Positions 29,251 through 38,089 of a DNA stretch of 64,000 nt are shown here, one piece after another. The DNA is from Massilia agilis (GTDB lineage Bacteria; Pseudomonadota; Gammaproteobacteria; Burkholderiales; Burkholderiaceae_D). Position numbers and translations under genes: made by a program. The DNA lies in contig NZ_JANUHB010000001.1 in the NCBI RefSeq assembly GCF_024756255.1, forward strand, positions 186,001 through 250,000. Reading direction: 5' to 3'. Under the pieces are notes generated by a model. The model saw only the letters and a list, made by a program, of their open reading frames with translations, was not told the origin of the DNA and made no database searches. Numbering within the stretch: the stretch's first letter is position 1; every line of letters starts with the position of its first letter.

Positions 29251-29714
29251 CGCAGCCGGCCGATCAGGTCAGGGCCGGCGGACAAGCGGATGTAAGGTGC
29301 CTCCGCCTCCCCTTTGCGGCTCAGCCATAACACGCTGCCCTTGCGGATCTTCCAGTCGTGCTCCTGGCCGGTGAGGATGAGCGCCGCCAGTTGCCCCAGC
29401 AGCGGCTGGTGCCCCACCACGACGACCGGCAGCCGGTGCGCCGGCCAACCGCTCGCGGCGAGGATTTGCGCGGCGCTGGAGTCCAGCGCGAGCGCATGGT
29501 CGCAACTGAACTTGCGCCCGAGCGCCTCCGCGGTCTGGCGGCAGCGCACGGCCGGGCTGGACAGGATGCGGCAATGCGCCGGCAGCTGGCGGTCCAGCCA
29601 GGCGCCGACGCGCGCGGCGTTGCGCCGGCCCTTCGCCGTCAGCGCGCGCTGCGCGTCGTGCTGCCCGGCCGCGGCCAACTCGGCTTCCGCGTGACGCCAC
29701 AAGATCAGTTCCAT
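29247..29714 (-). CDS. sixA: Phosphohistidine phosphatase SixA
   Basis: 155 residues. The histidine-phosphatase signature LILWRHAEAE is at the N-terminus, with SSPAVRCRQTAE and VVGHQPLLG (second catalytic His) in order. It removes phosphate from phosphohistidine, in E. coli acting on ArcB and on PTS-Ntr proteins. It starts 18 bases after the ppk stop and is probably co-transcribed with ppk, so a link to polyphosphate or phosphate sensing is likely. The last four bases overlap the convergent ppx stop. Confidence 0.92.
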   Translation of the reverse strand: MELILWRHAEAELAAAGQHDAQRALTAKGRRNAARVGAWLDRQLPAHCRILSSPAVRCRQTAEALGRKFSCDHALALDSSAAQILAASGWPAHRLPVVVVGHQPLLGQLAALILTGQEHDWKIRKGSVLWLSRKGEAEAPYIRLSAGPDLIGRLR

Positions 29715-29732
29715 GCCGCCCCTTTCGCCAAC

Positions 29733-31850
29733 TTACGCGCCCGGATTGCCGAGCAATTGCGCCAGTACCAGCTGGGCGCTGTAGCGCGCCTGCTTGGCGC
29801 GCGGCTTGCGGCGCCGGTACTGGCCGTCGGCGCCGAGGTCCCATGCATTCACGTTATCCTTCAGGTACGGCTGCAAGCCCTCGCGGATCACACGCCGCTT
29901 GAGGGCCGGCGCGCGCACCGGGAAGGCGACTTCGACGCGCCGGAACAGGTTGCGGTTCATCCAGTCCGCACTGCCCAGGTACACGTCATGCGCCAGGTTG
30001 TTGCGGAAGTAGTACACGCGGCTATGCTCGAGGAAGCGGCCCACGATCGAGCGCACCCGGATGTTCTCCGACAGCCCGGGCACACCCGGCCGCAATGCGC
30101 ACGCGCCGCGCACGATCAGGTCGATCTTCACGCCGTCGCCGGACGCGGCGTACAGCGCCCGGATGACCGTTTCATCGGTCAGCGAATTCATCTTGGCGAT
30201 GATGTGCCCGCGTCCGCCATCGCGCGCAATGGCCGCTTCGTTCCGGATCGCGCGCAGCAGTTCCTTGTGCAGCGAGAACGGCGCCAGCCACAGGCTGGAC
30301 AGCTGGCGCGGCCGCGTCATGCTGGTCAGGTGCAGGAACACCTCGTTCACTTCGTCGGTGATGGCGGCATCGGCCGTCAGCAGGCCGAAATCGGTGTAGT
30401 GCCGGGCGGTCGCCGGGTTGTAGTTGCCGGTGCCAAGGTGCGCGTACTTGCGCAGGCCACCCGCCTCGCGCCGCATCACTAGCGCCATCTTGGCGTGTGT
30501 CTTCAGGCCCACCACGCCGTACACCACTTGCGCGCCGGCCTGCTCCAGCCGCTCGGCCCAGTTGATGTTGGCCTCTTCGTCGAAGCGCGCCATCAGCTCC
30601 ACGATCACGGTGACCTCCTTGCCGCGCAACGCCGCGCCGATCAGCGATTCCATCAGCTCCGAGTTCATGCCGGCGCGGTACACCGTCTGCTTGATCGCCG
30701 CCACGTTCGGGTCCAGCGCCGCGCTGTGGATGAAATCGATCACCGGCTGGAACGACTGGAACGGGTGGTGCAGCAGCACGTCCTGCTTGTCCAGCAGGCT
30801 GAAGATGTCGCGGCTGCCCAGCTTGGCCGGAAAACCCGGCACGAACGGCGGGTACTTCAGCGCCGGCTTGGCCGGCCCGTTGACGATTTCGAGCAGGCGC
30901 ACCATGTTCACCGGGCCGTCCGCAACGAACAGCCGCGAGCGGTCGATGCCGAACTGCTCGAGCAGGAAATCGGCAAGGTGCGGCAGGCAGGTGCGCCCCA
31001 CCTCCAGCCGCACCGCAAAGCCGTACTGCCGGCCGTGCAGCTCGCCCTGCAGCGCCTGGCGCAGGTTCTTGACCTCTTCCTCGTCCACCCACAGGTCGCT
31101 GTTGCGGGTGACGCGGAACTGGGAACAGGACAGCACCTCACGTCCGGTAAACAGTTCTGCGATGTGCGCCTGGATCACCGACGACAGCAGGCAGTAGCTG
31201 GCGCCGGGCGTGGAGGACAGCTCGTCCGGCAGGCGGATCACGCGCGGCAGCACACGCGGCGCCTTCATGATCGCAATGCCCGTACCGCGGCCGAAGGCGT
31301 CCTTGCCGGAGAGCTCGACGATGAAGTTCAGGCTCTTGTTGATCACGCGCGGGAACGGGTGGGCCGGATCGAGCCCCACCGGCGTGAGCAGCGGCCGCAC
31401 CTCCTTGTCGAAGAACTGCTTGACCCACGCGCGCTGCGCGGGATTGCGCGCGCTGCGGTTGAGCAGCTGGATGCCCTCGCCTGCCAGCGCCGGCAAAATG
31501 TCCTGGTTGAGCAGCGCATACTGCCGTTCGATCAGCGCGCGGCACTCCGTGGCGGCACGCTCGATGGTGGCCGCCAGTTCCGGCGGAACAGGGCCGGCGC
31601 CCTCCATCTGGTGCTGGGCCAGCAGGCTGGCCACGCGCACCTCGAAGAATTCATCGAGGTTGCTGCTGACGATGCACAGGAAGCGAAGCCGCTCCAGCGT
31701 CGGCGTTGCCGGGTCCTCGGCCTGGGCCAGCACGCGCCGGTTAAATTCGAGCATCGACAGCTCGCGATTCAAATAGGCCTCGGCTCGCTGCCCGGGGCGA
31801 GCGATCGCGGGGGAAATCGATGACGTTTTCAGTACGGTCGCGTGTTCCAT
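29733..31850 (-). CDS. ppk: Polyphosphate kinase 1
   Basis: 705 residues from ATG 31850. Order is as in PPK1: N domain (YLNRELSMLEFNRRVL), head domain, then C1/C2 domains with KTHAKMALVMR near 448 (autophosphorylated histidine) and HLGTGNYN. It makes polyphosphate reversibly from ATP. The frame is open to an ATG at 31910, but a Pho-type promoter with its -10 at 31858-31863 lies inside that stretch; this puts the transcript start within a few bases of ATG 31850 and suggests a leaderless or very short-leader mRNA. sixA follows in the same transcript. Confidence 0.93.
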   Translation of the reverse strand: MEHATVLKTSSISPAIARPGQRAEAYLNRELSMLEFNRRVLAQAEDPATPTLERLRFLCIVSSNLDEFFEVRVASLLAQHQMEGAGPVPPELAATIERAATECRALIERQYALLNQDILPALAGEGIQLLNRSARNPAQRAWVKQFFDKEVRPLLTPVGLDPAHPFPRVINKSLNFIVELSGKDAFGRGTGIAIMKAPRVLPRVIRLPDELSSTPGASYCLLSSVIQAHIAELFTGREVLSCSQFRVTRNSDLWVDEEEVKNLRQALQGELHGRQYGFAVRLEVGRTCLPHLADFLLEQFGIDRSRLFVADGPVNMVRLLEIVNGPAKPALKYPPFVPGFPAKLGSRDIFSLLDKQDVLLHHPFQSFQPVIDFIHSAALDPNVAAIKQTVYRAGMNSELMESLIGAALRGKEVTVIVELMARFDEEANINWAERLEQAGAQVVYGVVGLKTHAKMALVMRREAGGLRKYAHLGTGNYNPATARHYTDFGLLTADAAITDEVNEVFLHLTSMTRPRQLSSLWLAPFSLHKELLRAIRNEAAIARDGGRGHIIAKMNSLTDETVIRALYAASGDGVKIDLIVRGACALRPGVPGLSENIRVRSIVGRFLEHSRVYYFRNNLAHDVYLGSADWMNRNLFRRVEVAFPVRAPALKRRVIREGLQPYLKDNVNAWDLGADGQYRRRKPRAKQARYSAQLVLAQLLGNPGA

Positions 31851-31855
31851 GCGCC

Positions 31856-31889
31856 GGACTGTAGCCCCCGAATATGACACCGCCGTGAC
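31856..31889 (-). promoter_or_regulatory. Predicted Pho box and -10 element for ppk
   Basis: On the minus strand GTCA begins at 31889 and again at 31878, an exact 11-bp period. GCTACAGTCC, containing a -10-like TACAGT, begins 13 bases after the second GTCA. The cpdB-like promoter on the other strand has the same spacing and the identical GCTACAGTCC. The 11-bp GTCA repeat is the known pattern of PhoB boxes. Confidence 0.65.
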
Positions 31890-31918
31890 CTGAGGTTTTC
31901 CAAATGACATTGCATTTC

Positions 31919-31952
31919 GTCATCACATCGTCACAGAGCGAAGCTACAGTCC
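31919..31952 (+). promoter_or_regulatory. Predicted Pho box and -10 element for the CpdB-like gene
   Basis: GTCA at 31919 and 31930 (11-bp period), then GCTACAGTCC at 31943-31952, 13 bases after the second repeat. The -10-like TACAGT is at 31945-31950, leaving a leader of about 30 bases to TTG 31986. The arrangement mirrors the ppk promoter. Confidence 0.7.
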
Positions 31953-31985
31953 CTGCCGTTCTTAACAACACCACAGGGATTGCAC

Positions 31986-34082
31986 TTGAAAACGAATCAC
32001 GTCCTGCTCGCGGCACTGGCCGCCGCTGGCCTTGCCGGCTGCGGCGACTCCTCCTCGCCCAACCAGCCGCCCGCGATCGCGGAAGGTACGACCGTCACCC
32101 TCGCGCTGCTCGAGACCACCGACATCCACTCGAACGTCCTTGGCTACAACTATTATTCGCTGAGCGACGACGCGACCCTTGGCCTGGACCGGGCCTCGAC
32201 GCTGATCCAGCAGGCGCGCGCCGAAAACCCGAACAACCTGCTGCTCGACGACGGCGACGTCATCCAGGGCACGCTGCTGGCCGATTTGCAGGCGGTGGCC
32301 TCGCCCGTGACCTGCTCGCAGACGCTGGCCGTGCACAAGGCCATGAACGCGATCAAGTACGACGCGGGCGGCCTGGGCAACCATGAATTCAACTATGGCC
32401 TGCCGTTCCTGAGCCAGGTCACCAACACCGACTTCGGCATTCCGGGCGTGACCAAGCCGGCCGGCACCTGCGGCGCCCCGTCGTATCCGCTGGTGCTGAC
32501 CAACGTGACCGGCGCGGCGACCAACAAGCCGATCTTCCAGCCCTACACCATCCTGCCGCGCGACTTCACCGCCACCAAGCCGGACGGCACCACGACCAAG
32601 GTGAAGATCAACGTCGGCGTGATGAGCTTCGTGCCGCCGCAGATCATGGACTGGGACCAGAAGAACCTGGCCGGCAAGGTGGCCGTCACCGGCTCCAAGG
32701 AAGCCGCCCAGCAGTACATTCCCGAAATGCGCTCCAAGGGCGCCGACCTGGTGGTGGCGCTGTCGCACGGCGGCCTGGACCCGAGCCCGTACAGCCCCAA
32801 GATGGAAAACCAGAGCTACCACCTGGCCGGCACCGGCATCGACGCGCTGCTTATCGGCCACTCGCACCTGGTCTTCCCCAAGGGTAAAGAGCCGGGCGCG
32901 CCCGCGCTCGACCCGTCGTTCGCGGCCCTGCCGGCGTCCGCCAACATCGACGCCGTCAAGGGCTTCGTCAACGGTGTGCCGACCGTGATGGCGCAAAGCT
33001 GGGGCCGGCGCCTGGGCATCATCAAGATGACCCTCACCTACCAGGGCGGCAAGTGGGTAGTGCAGCAGGGCCAGACCACGGTCGAGTCGCGCGGCTACAA
33101 GTACAAGGACGGCACCACCAGCGTGGCTGCGGACCCGGCGATCGCCGGCACCGTCTCGGCCGAACACGCGGCCACCATCGCCTACGCCAAGCAACCGCTC
33201 GGCGTGTCCACCGACTTCGAGATGTCGTCGTACTTCTCGCTGGTCGGCGACGTGACCGCGATCCAGCTCGTGAACCAGGCCCAGCTCGACTATGTGAAGA
33301 ACATGATCGCCACCAGCGCCGACCTGGCGAGCTACCGCAACATCCCGGTCATCTCGTGCAGCGCCCCGTTCAAGGCCGGCCGCAACGGTCCGTCGGACTT
33401 CACCGACGTGGCCCCGGGCGCGACCCCGGCATCGCCGTTCGGTCTGCAGGTCCGCAACCCGGGCGACCTTTACCTGTACAGCAACAACAACCTGCAGGCG
33501 GTGAAGATCAAGGGCGCGGACCTGAAAGCCTGGCTGGAGACCGCGGCCAAGCAATTCGCCCAGATCGACCCGGCCAAGGCCGCCGAGCAGGACCTGGTTC
33601 CCTCGTACGGCACGATCTACAACTACGACGTGTTCTATGCCGAGAACAACGCCCTGCAATACCAGATCGACGTGACCAAGCCGGTCGGCAGCCGCATCGT
33701 CAACCTCACCTACCTGGGCAAGCCGGTACAGGATGGCGACGACTTCGTGGTGGCCACCAACGACTACCGCGCCGGCGGTGGCGGCAACTTCCCGGGCATC
33801 GATGGCAGCAAGACCATCATCAAGTCGCCGGACGCGAACCAGTCGGTGGTGAGCAACTACCTGCAACAGCTGGGCAAGACCAGCGGCAAGGTGACCTTGG
33901 GCAGCAACGGCAGCGCGCGCAGCTGGAGCTTCGTCAAGGTGGCAACGGCTGGCCCCGTCGTCCTGCGTTCGGCGCCTGGGCACCTGGGCCTGGCCAAGGC
34001 GGCAGGCCTGGCGCTCGTGACGGCTGAAGGCGGCCTGGACGCGAATGGCTTTGCGAAGTACGCCATCGACCTGAGCAAGTAA
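31986..34082 (+). CDS. CpdB-like lipoprotein 2',3'-cyclic phosphodiesterase / nucleotidase
   Basis: 698 residues from TTG 31986 (AGGGA six bases upstream; TTG 31980 is less well placed). A lipoprotein signal (LAAAGLAGCG) anchors it outside the cytoplasm. The metallophosphatase domain shows LLETTDIHSN, LLDDGDVIQGT, GNHEFNYG, ALSHGG and IGHSH; the 5'-nucleotidase C-terminal domain follows (YSNNNLQAVKIKG, VATNDYRAGGGGNFP). It releases phosphate from external nucleotides and cyclic nucleotides. The Pho-type promoter upstream and the divergent ppk support a phosphate-scavenging role. A perfect hairpin follows the stop. Confidence 0.9.
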   Translation: MKTNHVLLAALAAAGLAGCGDSSSPNQPPAIAEGTTVTLALLETTDIHSNVLGYNYYSLSDDATLGLDRASTLIQQARAENPNNLLLDDGDVIQGTLLADLQAVASPVTCSQTLAVHKAMNAIKYDAGGLGNHEFNYGLPFLSQVTNTDFGIPGVTKPAGTCGAPSYPLVLTNVTGAATNKPIFQPYTILPRDFTATKPDGTTTKVKINVGVMSFVPPQIMDWDQKNLAGKVAVTGSKEAAQQYIPEMRSKGADLVVALSHGGLDPSPYSPKMENQSYHLAGTGIDALLIGHSHLVFPKGKEPGAPALDPSFAALPASANIDAVKGFVNGVPTVMAQSWGRRLGIIKMTLTYQGGKWVVQQGQTTVESRGYKYKDGTTSVAADPAIAGTVSAEHAATIAYAKQPLGVSTDFEMSSYFSLVGDVTAIQLVNQAQLDYVKNMIATSADLASYRNIPVISCSAPFKAGRNGPSDFTDVAPGATPASPFGLQVRNPGDLYLYSNNNLQAVKIKGADLKAWLETAAKQFAQIDPAKAAEQDLVPSYGTIYNYDVFYAENNALQYQIDVTKPVGSRIVNLTYLGKPVQDGDDFVVATNDYRAGGGGNFPGIDGSKTIIKSPDANQSVVSNYLQQLGKTSGKVTLGSNGSARSWSFVKVATAGPVVLRSAPGHLGLAKAAGLALVTAEGGLDANGFAKYAIDLSK

Positions 34083-34088
34083 GGCGCA

Positions 34089-34112
34089 AGGCGGGGAGCT
34101 CGCTCCCCGCCT
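34089..34112 (+). terminator. Hairpin after the CpdB-like gene
   Basis: An 11-bp perfect inverted repeat, AGGCGGGGAGC with GCTCCCCGCCT, begins six bases after the stop. No T run follows, so it may act as a weak terminator or mRNA stabiliser before the Sel1 gene. Confidence 0.45.
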
Positions 34113-34131
34113 CATTCCTAAGGAAAACCTG

Positions 34132-34845
34132 ATGAGAATCCGAACCGGCCTGTTGCTTGCGGCCTGCTCGCTCCAGCTCGCGCTTGCGGGCTGCACCGGC
34201 AAGCCCTCGGCCGACCAGATCGAATTGCTGGCAATGGGCGCCAGCCAGCGCGGCGACTACCAGGCCGAGCAGCGCCTTGCCAGCTGGGCCAACCAGGGCA
34301 TGCCGGTCGCGCAGCGCGAACTGGCGCTGCTGTACCGCAACCGGCCCGAGATGGCCGAGGCGGCGGTGGGCCTGCTGCGCCAGGCGGCACAAAGCGGAGA
34401 CGCCGAAGCCGCTTTCCAGATGGGCGAACTGGAACGGGCCCGCAATGCGCTGGACATCGCCGCGCAATGGTACCGCGCTGCAGGCGCCACCGGTCACCCC
34501 AAGGCCGCGCTCGCCCTGGCCTTGATGTACAAGAACGGCAGCGGCGTTGCGCTGGACAAGCACCAGGCCGTTCGCTGGCTCGAGGTCGCGGCAAACGGGG
34601 GCAACGCGCACGCGATGTTCCTGCTGTCGAACGCGTACGCCGACGGCGACGGCGTGCCGCTTGATGCGAAAAAGGCGCGCCAATTGCTGGAGCGTTCCGC
34701 CGACCTGGAATATCCGGCCGCGATCCAGCAGCTGGCCCTGGTCAAGCAAACAGGCGACAGCCTCACCGCCAAGGACAGCGCCGAGGCCGCAGCGCTGCTG
34801 CAGGAGGCAGCCGAACACAGGAAAAGCAACGCGCGCCGGTTCTGA
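34132..34845 (+). CDS. Sel1-repeat lipoprotein
   Basis: 237 residues, with AAGGAAA upstream of ATG 34132. A lipobox (LALAGCT) marks a lipoprotein. At least four Sel1/TPR-like helical repeats follow, for example ALALMYKNGSGVALDKHQAVRWLE and MFLLSNAYADGDGVPLDAKKA (36-residue period). Such proteins are scaffolds for protein-protein contacts in the envelope. It may share the transcript of the preceding nucleotidase, separated by the hairpin. Role unknown. Confidence 0.85.
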   Translation: MRIRTGLLLAACSLQLALAGCTGKPSADQIELLAMGASQRGDYQAEQRLASWANQGMPVAQRELALLYRNRPEMAEAAVGLLRQAAQSGDAEAAFQMGELERARNALDIAAQWYRAAGATGHPKAALALALMYKNGSGVALDKHQAVRWLEVAANGGNAHAMFLLSNAYADGDGVPLDAKKARQLLERSADLEYPAAIQQLALVKQTGDSLTAKDSAEAAALLQEAAEHRKSNARRF

Positions 34846-34925
34846 TTTCCCCGCCTCGCGCAGTGACGTTTCTATTCATCCAACATAGCAGCTATGTGCG
34901 GACCTGACCATCCATTGTGGAAGCG

Positions 34926-36626
34926 TTAGAACGTTTCCCACTCAGCCGCAGCTTTCGAGGCCGGGGCAGCGCGACCTCTCGCAGGCATCGCGCTCCTGCT
35001 GGTCGGCAGGGCTGTCCTTGCCGGCTTCGCGATGATCGGCTTGGCCGGCGTTTGCGGCCGGGCGGCGAGTTGTCCTGAGAACTCGCGGTCGAGCCTGAAC
35101 ACGCTGACCACTTCGGCCAACTGCGAGGCCTGTTCCTGCATCGACTCCGACGCGGCCGCGGCTTCTTCGACCAGCGCTGCATTTTGCTGCGTGACTTGGT
35201 CCATCTGGGCAACGGCCTGGTTGATCTCAGCGATCCCGGCCGTTTGTTCCTGGGTGGCATTCATGATCTCGCTGATGATGGTAGCAACGCCCTCGACGCT
35301 CTCGACAATGCTGCCCATCGTTGTGCCGGCCTGGTCCACCAGCTGCGCACCCGTGTTGACCTTCTCAACCGAGTCGCCGATGAGACCCTTGATCTCCTTG
35401 GCCGCGGCGCCGGAGCGTTGGGCCAGGTTGCGCACCTCGCTCGCGACCACCGCAAAGCCCCTGCCCTGTTCACCCGCGCGAGCCGCCTCTACCGCTGCGT
35501 TCAGTGCCAGGATGTTTGTCTGGAAAGCGATGCCGTCGATCACGCTGATGATGTCGACGATCTTCTTCGACGACTCGTTAATCGCCGCCATCGTATCGAT
35601 GACTTGGCCGACGACACTTCCGCCCTCCTGTGCAATGCGGGAAGCAGTCACGGCCAGCTCATTGGCGTGGCGCGCATTGTCGGCGGTTTGCTTGACGGTC
35701 GACGTGAGTTCTTCTATCGACGCAGCAGTCTCTTCGAGCGAACTCGCCTGCTGTTCGGTTCGTGACGACAGGTCAAGATTACCGGCAGCGATTTCGCTGG
35801 AGGCGGTGGCGATGGTATCGGTACTGGTCCGGACCCTGCTGACAATGCCCGCCAAGTTGCCGCGCATGTTCTTCATCGCATACAACAGGCTGGACTGGTC
35901 GCGCGGTCGGGTCACGACGTCGACATTCAAGTTGCCATCAGCAATTTGACGTGCAATCTCAGCCGCAAGCTCAGGCTCGCCTCCGATCGACCGCTCGATG
36001 TTGCGCACGATCAGGACAATGCCCAGCGTCAGGCCGATCCCGATGACGCCAAGCAGCGTCCCGGCGACGGCCAGATCGCGGTGAAACGCCGCGTCCAGGT
36101 CGTCGATATAGAGTCCGGTCATGAATGTCCAGCCCCATGGCTTGTAGCTGTTGTCGTAGGCCAGCTTAGGCACAGGTTTGTCATCGCCCGGTTTGGCCCA
36201 CTTGTAGGTGGTGAAGCCGGCGGCGCCATCGCGCGAGGCGTTCAGGGCGTCTATGTACACCTGCACGCCATCCGGATCCTTGAATGCCGCCGGGTCGGTT
36301 CCTACCAGCGCCGGTTTCATCGGGTGCATCAGGACCTGATGGGAGTCCAGGACCGTGAAGTATCCATTCTCCCCGTAGCGCAAACTCTTGATCCGCGCGA
36401 GGGCCTGCTTTTTTGCTTCGTCTTCCGGCATGGCACCTGTCTGCGCAAGATCGCCGTATTCCTTCGTGATCGACAAGGCCATGTCGCCGGCGTTGCGCAA
36501 TTGGGCCTTGCGCTCGTCGAGGCGCAATGCCTTGGTTTGCGTGAGATTGAATATCATCACGACCATGAGGCAGACCCAGCTGATGATCAGTGGAAGGAAC
36601 AGCTTTGCACGGAAAGAGAGTTTCAT
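34926..36626 (-). CDS. Methyl-accepting chemotaxis protein with single Cache domain
   Basis: 566 residues from ATG 36626. First helix at about 9-30, a periplasmic sCache_2-type sensor ([30 protein letters not shown]), second helix near 186-208, HAMP, and the signalling domain with the hairpin tip ([28 protein letters not shown]). The protein ends in EWETF, a match to the NWETF-type tail that tethers CheR and CheB, so this is probably a high-abundance receptor. Cache domains of this class often bind small organic acids. It is divergent from the HAD gene and not obviously under the Pho-type promoter. Confidence 0.93.
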   Translation of the reverse strand: MKLSFRAKLFLPLIISWVCLMVVMIFNLTQTKALRLDERKAQLRNAGDMALSITKEYGDLAQTGAMPEDEAKKQALARIKSLRYGENGYFTVLDSHQVLMHPMKPALVGTDPAAFKDPDGVQVYIDALNASRDGAAGFTTYKWAKPGDDKPVPKLAYDNSYKPWGWTFMTGLYIDDLDAAFHRDLAVAGTLLGVIGIGLTLGIVLIVRNIERSIGGEPELAAEIARQIADGNLNVDVVTRPRDQSSLLYAMKNMRGNLAGIVSRVRTSTDTIATASSEIAAGNLDLSSRTEQQASSLEETAASIEELTSTVKQTADNARHANELAVTASRIAQEGGSVVGQVIDTMAAINESSKKIVDIISVIDGIAFQTNILALNAAVEAARAGEQGRGFAVVASEVRNLAQRSGAAAKEIKGLIGDSVEKVNTGAQLVDQAGTTMGSIVESVEGVATIISEIMNATQEQTAGIAEINQAVAQMDQVTQQNAALVEEAAAASESMQEQASQLAEVVSVFRLDREFSGQLAARPQTPAKPIIAKPARTALPTSRSAMPARGRAAPASKAAAEWETF

Positions 36627-36828
36627 AGAGAGCGATGGGAAGGCTGTCACAGTAGGAACCGTCCTACAAGCCGAAACTCTAAACGCATATGTATTTCATA
36701 GTCCATCGATACTCGCGTTCCGGCATGCATATCTCGACCGTGAAGGCGCAATGGTTGCGCTATAGCAACACAGGGATGGGCTGCGGACGGACTGATGCCA
36801 TGGCCCACCGCTTCTGACTGCCGGCGCT

Positions 36829-36862
36829 TTGTCATACGCATGTAACAGCCGTGCTCCATGAT
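36829..36862 (+). promoter_or_regulatory. Predicted Pho box and -10 element for the HAD gene
   Basis: TTGTCATACGCATGTAACA at 36829-36847 closely follows the enterobacterial Pho box (two 7-base units, 11-bp period). A -10-like CATGAT at 36857-36862 falls at the same distance as TACAGT in the ppk and CpdB-like promoters. The gene starts at 36920. Confidence 0.65.
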
Positions 36863-36919
36863 CGCAATCAGGCGGGTTGCACCCGCAACGATTCGACAAC
36901 CACAAGCACGGATCAGGCC

Positions 36920-37603
36920 ATGTTCAACAGCCGCAAACGCCTTGTCATCCTGGATGCGGACGGCACCACCATCGACGCCTTTCCCGCGATCGAAGCCGCC
37001 TTCTCCCAGCACGGGCTGACGCTCGGTGACGAGATCAATTTCCAGAAGCGCCACCATCTGTTCAAGTACCTGGGCGGGGTAAAAGAGTTCCCGTCGATCA
37101 TTCGCAAGAACATCCGCCCGGGCAGCCGCGCAAAGATCGTCGATACCCTGACCGAGGTCTACCGTTCCGAAGCGCGCCTGTACGATGGCATTGCCGACTT
37201 GATCCGGGCGCTGGTTGCGGCGCCGGATGTCATGGTGGGCCTCGTCACCCGCAACATTACCCGGCAGCCGCTGCAAACGCTTGGGCAGCTGTTCCGGCGA
37301 CACGATGTCGACCTCGAGGCGCTCGACTTCATCGCCCACGTCCCCCTGAGCGAAACCAAGACCGACCAGTTCCGCGCGCTGCGCAAGCGCTTCGACATCA
37401 ATCCGGCGCTCGCGTACGTGTGCGGCGACGAGCACAAGGATTACGTGGCCGCCGTGAAGACCGGCATGCACCCGTTCATGGTGTCCTACGGTTTTGAAGA
37501 TCACAACCGGCTGACGTCCAAGTTCGACATTCCCGGTGAGGTGATCTCGCGTACCCCCGACGAGCTGTGCCGCCGGGTGCGCCATGCGCTGGCGCTCGAC
37601 TGA
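36920..37603 (+). CDS. HAD-family hydrolase
   Basis: 227 residues from ATG 36920. The haloacid-dehalogenase motif I is VILDADGTTIDAF (nucleophile Asp12 and acid/base Asp14), motif II is GLVTRN, and the late acidic motif is YVCGDEHKDY. A helical cap sits between motifs I and II, as in phosphatase-type members. Substrate unknown; phosphoglycolate- or glycerol-phosphate-type phosphomonoesters are typical. The Pho-type promoter upstream suggests it releases or recycles phosphate. It converges with the membrane-protein gene. Confidence 0.85.
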   Translation: MFNSRKRLVILDADGTTIDAFPAIEAAFSQHGLTLGDEINFQKRHHLFKYLGGVKEFPSIIRKNIRPGSRAKIVDTLTEVYRSEARLYDGIADLIRALVAAPDVMVGLVTRNITRQPLQTLGQLFRRHDVDLEALDFIAHVPLSETKTDQFRALRKRFDINPALAYVCGDEHKDYVAAVKTGMHPFMVSYGFEDHNRLTSKFDIPGEVISRTPDELCRRVRHALALD

Positions 37604-37615
37604 ACCGGCTGCCGG

Positions 37616-38089
37616 TCAGAACGAGAGCCAGTAAAGGAGCGCGCCCAGTCCACCGAACATCCAGTAATCGACCGGGGCCCCGAGCACCCAGCGCTTATGC
37701 CAGGGCACGTACGCAGGCTTGAAGCGGCGCCAGCCAAAGGCCGGGTTGAGGACGAACCACAAATAGTCTTCGACGATCCAGAAGAACATGACGCAGGCCG
37801 CTACGCGCGCTTCCAGTTGCGGGGACCACTGCGCCATGAAGAACAGCGGGAAGTGGAACACGAACCCCACGAACGAGAACACCCACACGTGGTAACCCGT
37901 GAGCGGGCGGCCACCCCAGAAGATATCGAGCAGCCAGTGCTCCTCGATGCGCCAGGTAGGCAGGGCCGCGGCCCAGCCGGCATCGCCTTCGATATGGATT
38001 TCGGCATTCGCGAACAGCCAGGCGAGTACGGCGACCGCGCCCAGCGGCAGCAAGACTTGGGCCGCCAGCGCGGCATCAGCGAAGAACAT
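37616..38089 (-). CDS. Conserved membrane protein, unknown function
   Basis: 157 residues with four hydrophobic segments (about 8-27, 66-85, 95-115, 140-155). A conserved-looking stretch EDYLWFVLNPAFGWRRF is followed by WHKRWVLGAPVDYW; I recognise the pattern from unnamed membrane proteins but no function. The start codon overlaps the end of the glycosyltransferase gene by 14 bases, so translation is coupled and the two products probably work together at the membrane. Confidence 0.75.
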   Translation of the reverse strand: MFFADAALAAQVLLPLGAVAVLAWLFANAEIHIEGDAGWAAALPTWRIEEHWLLDIFWGGRPLTGYHVWVFSFVGFVFHFPLFFMAQWSPQLEARVAACVMFFWIVEDYLWFVLNPAFGWRRFKPAYVPWHKRWVLGAPVDYWMFGGLGALLYWLSF

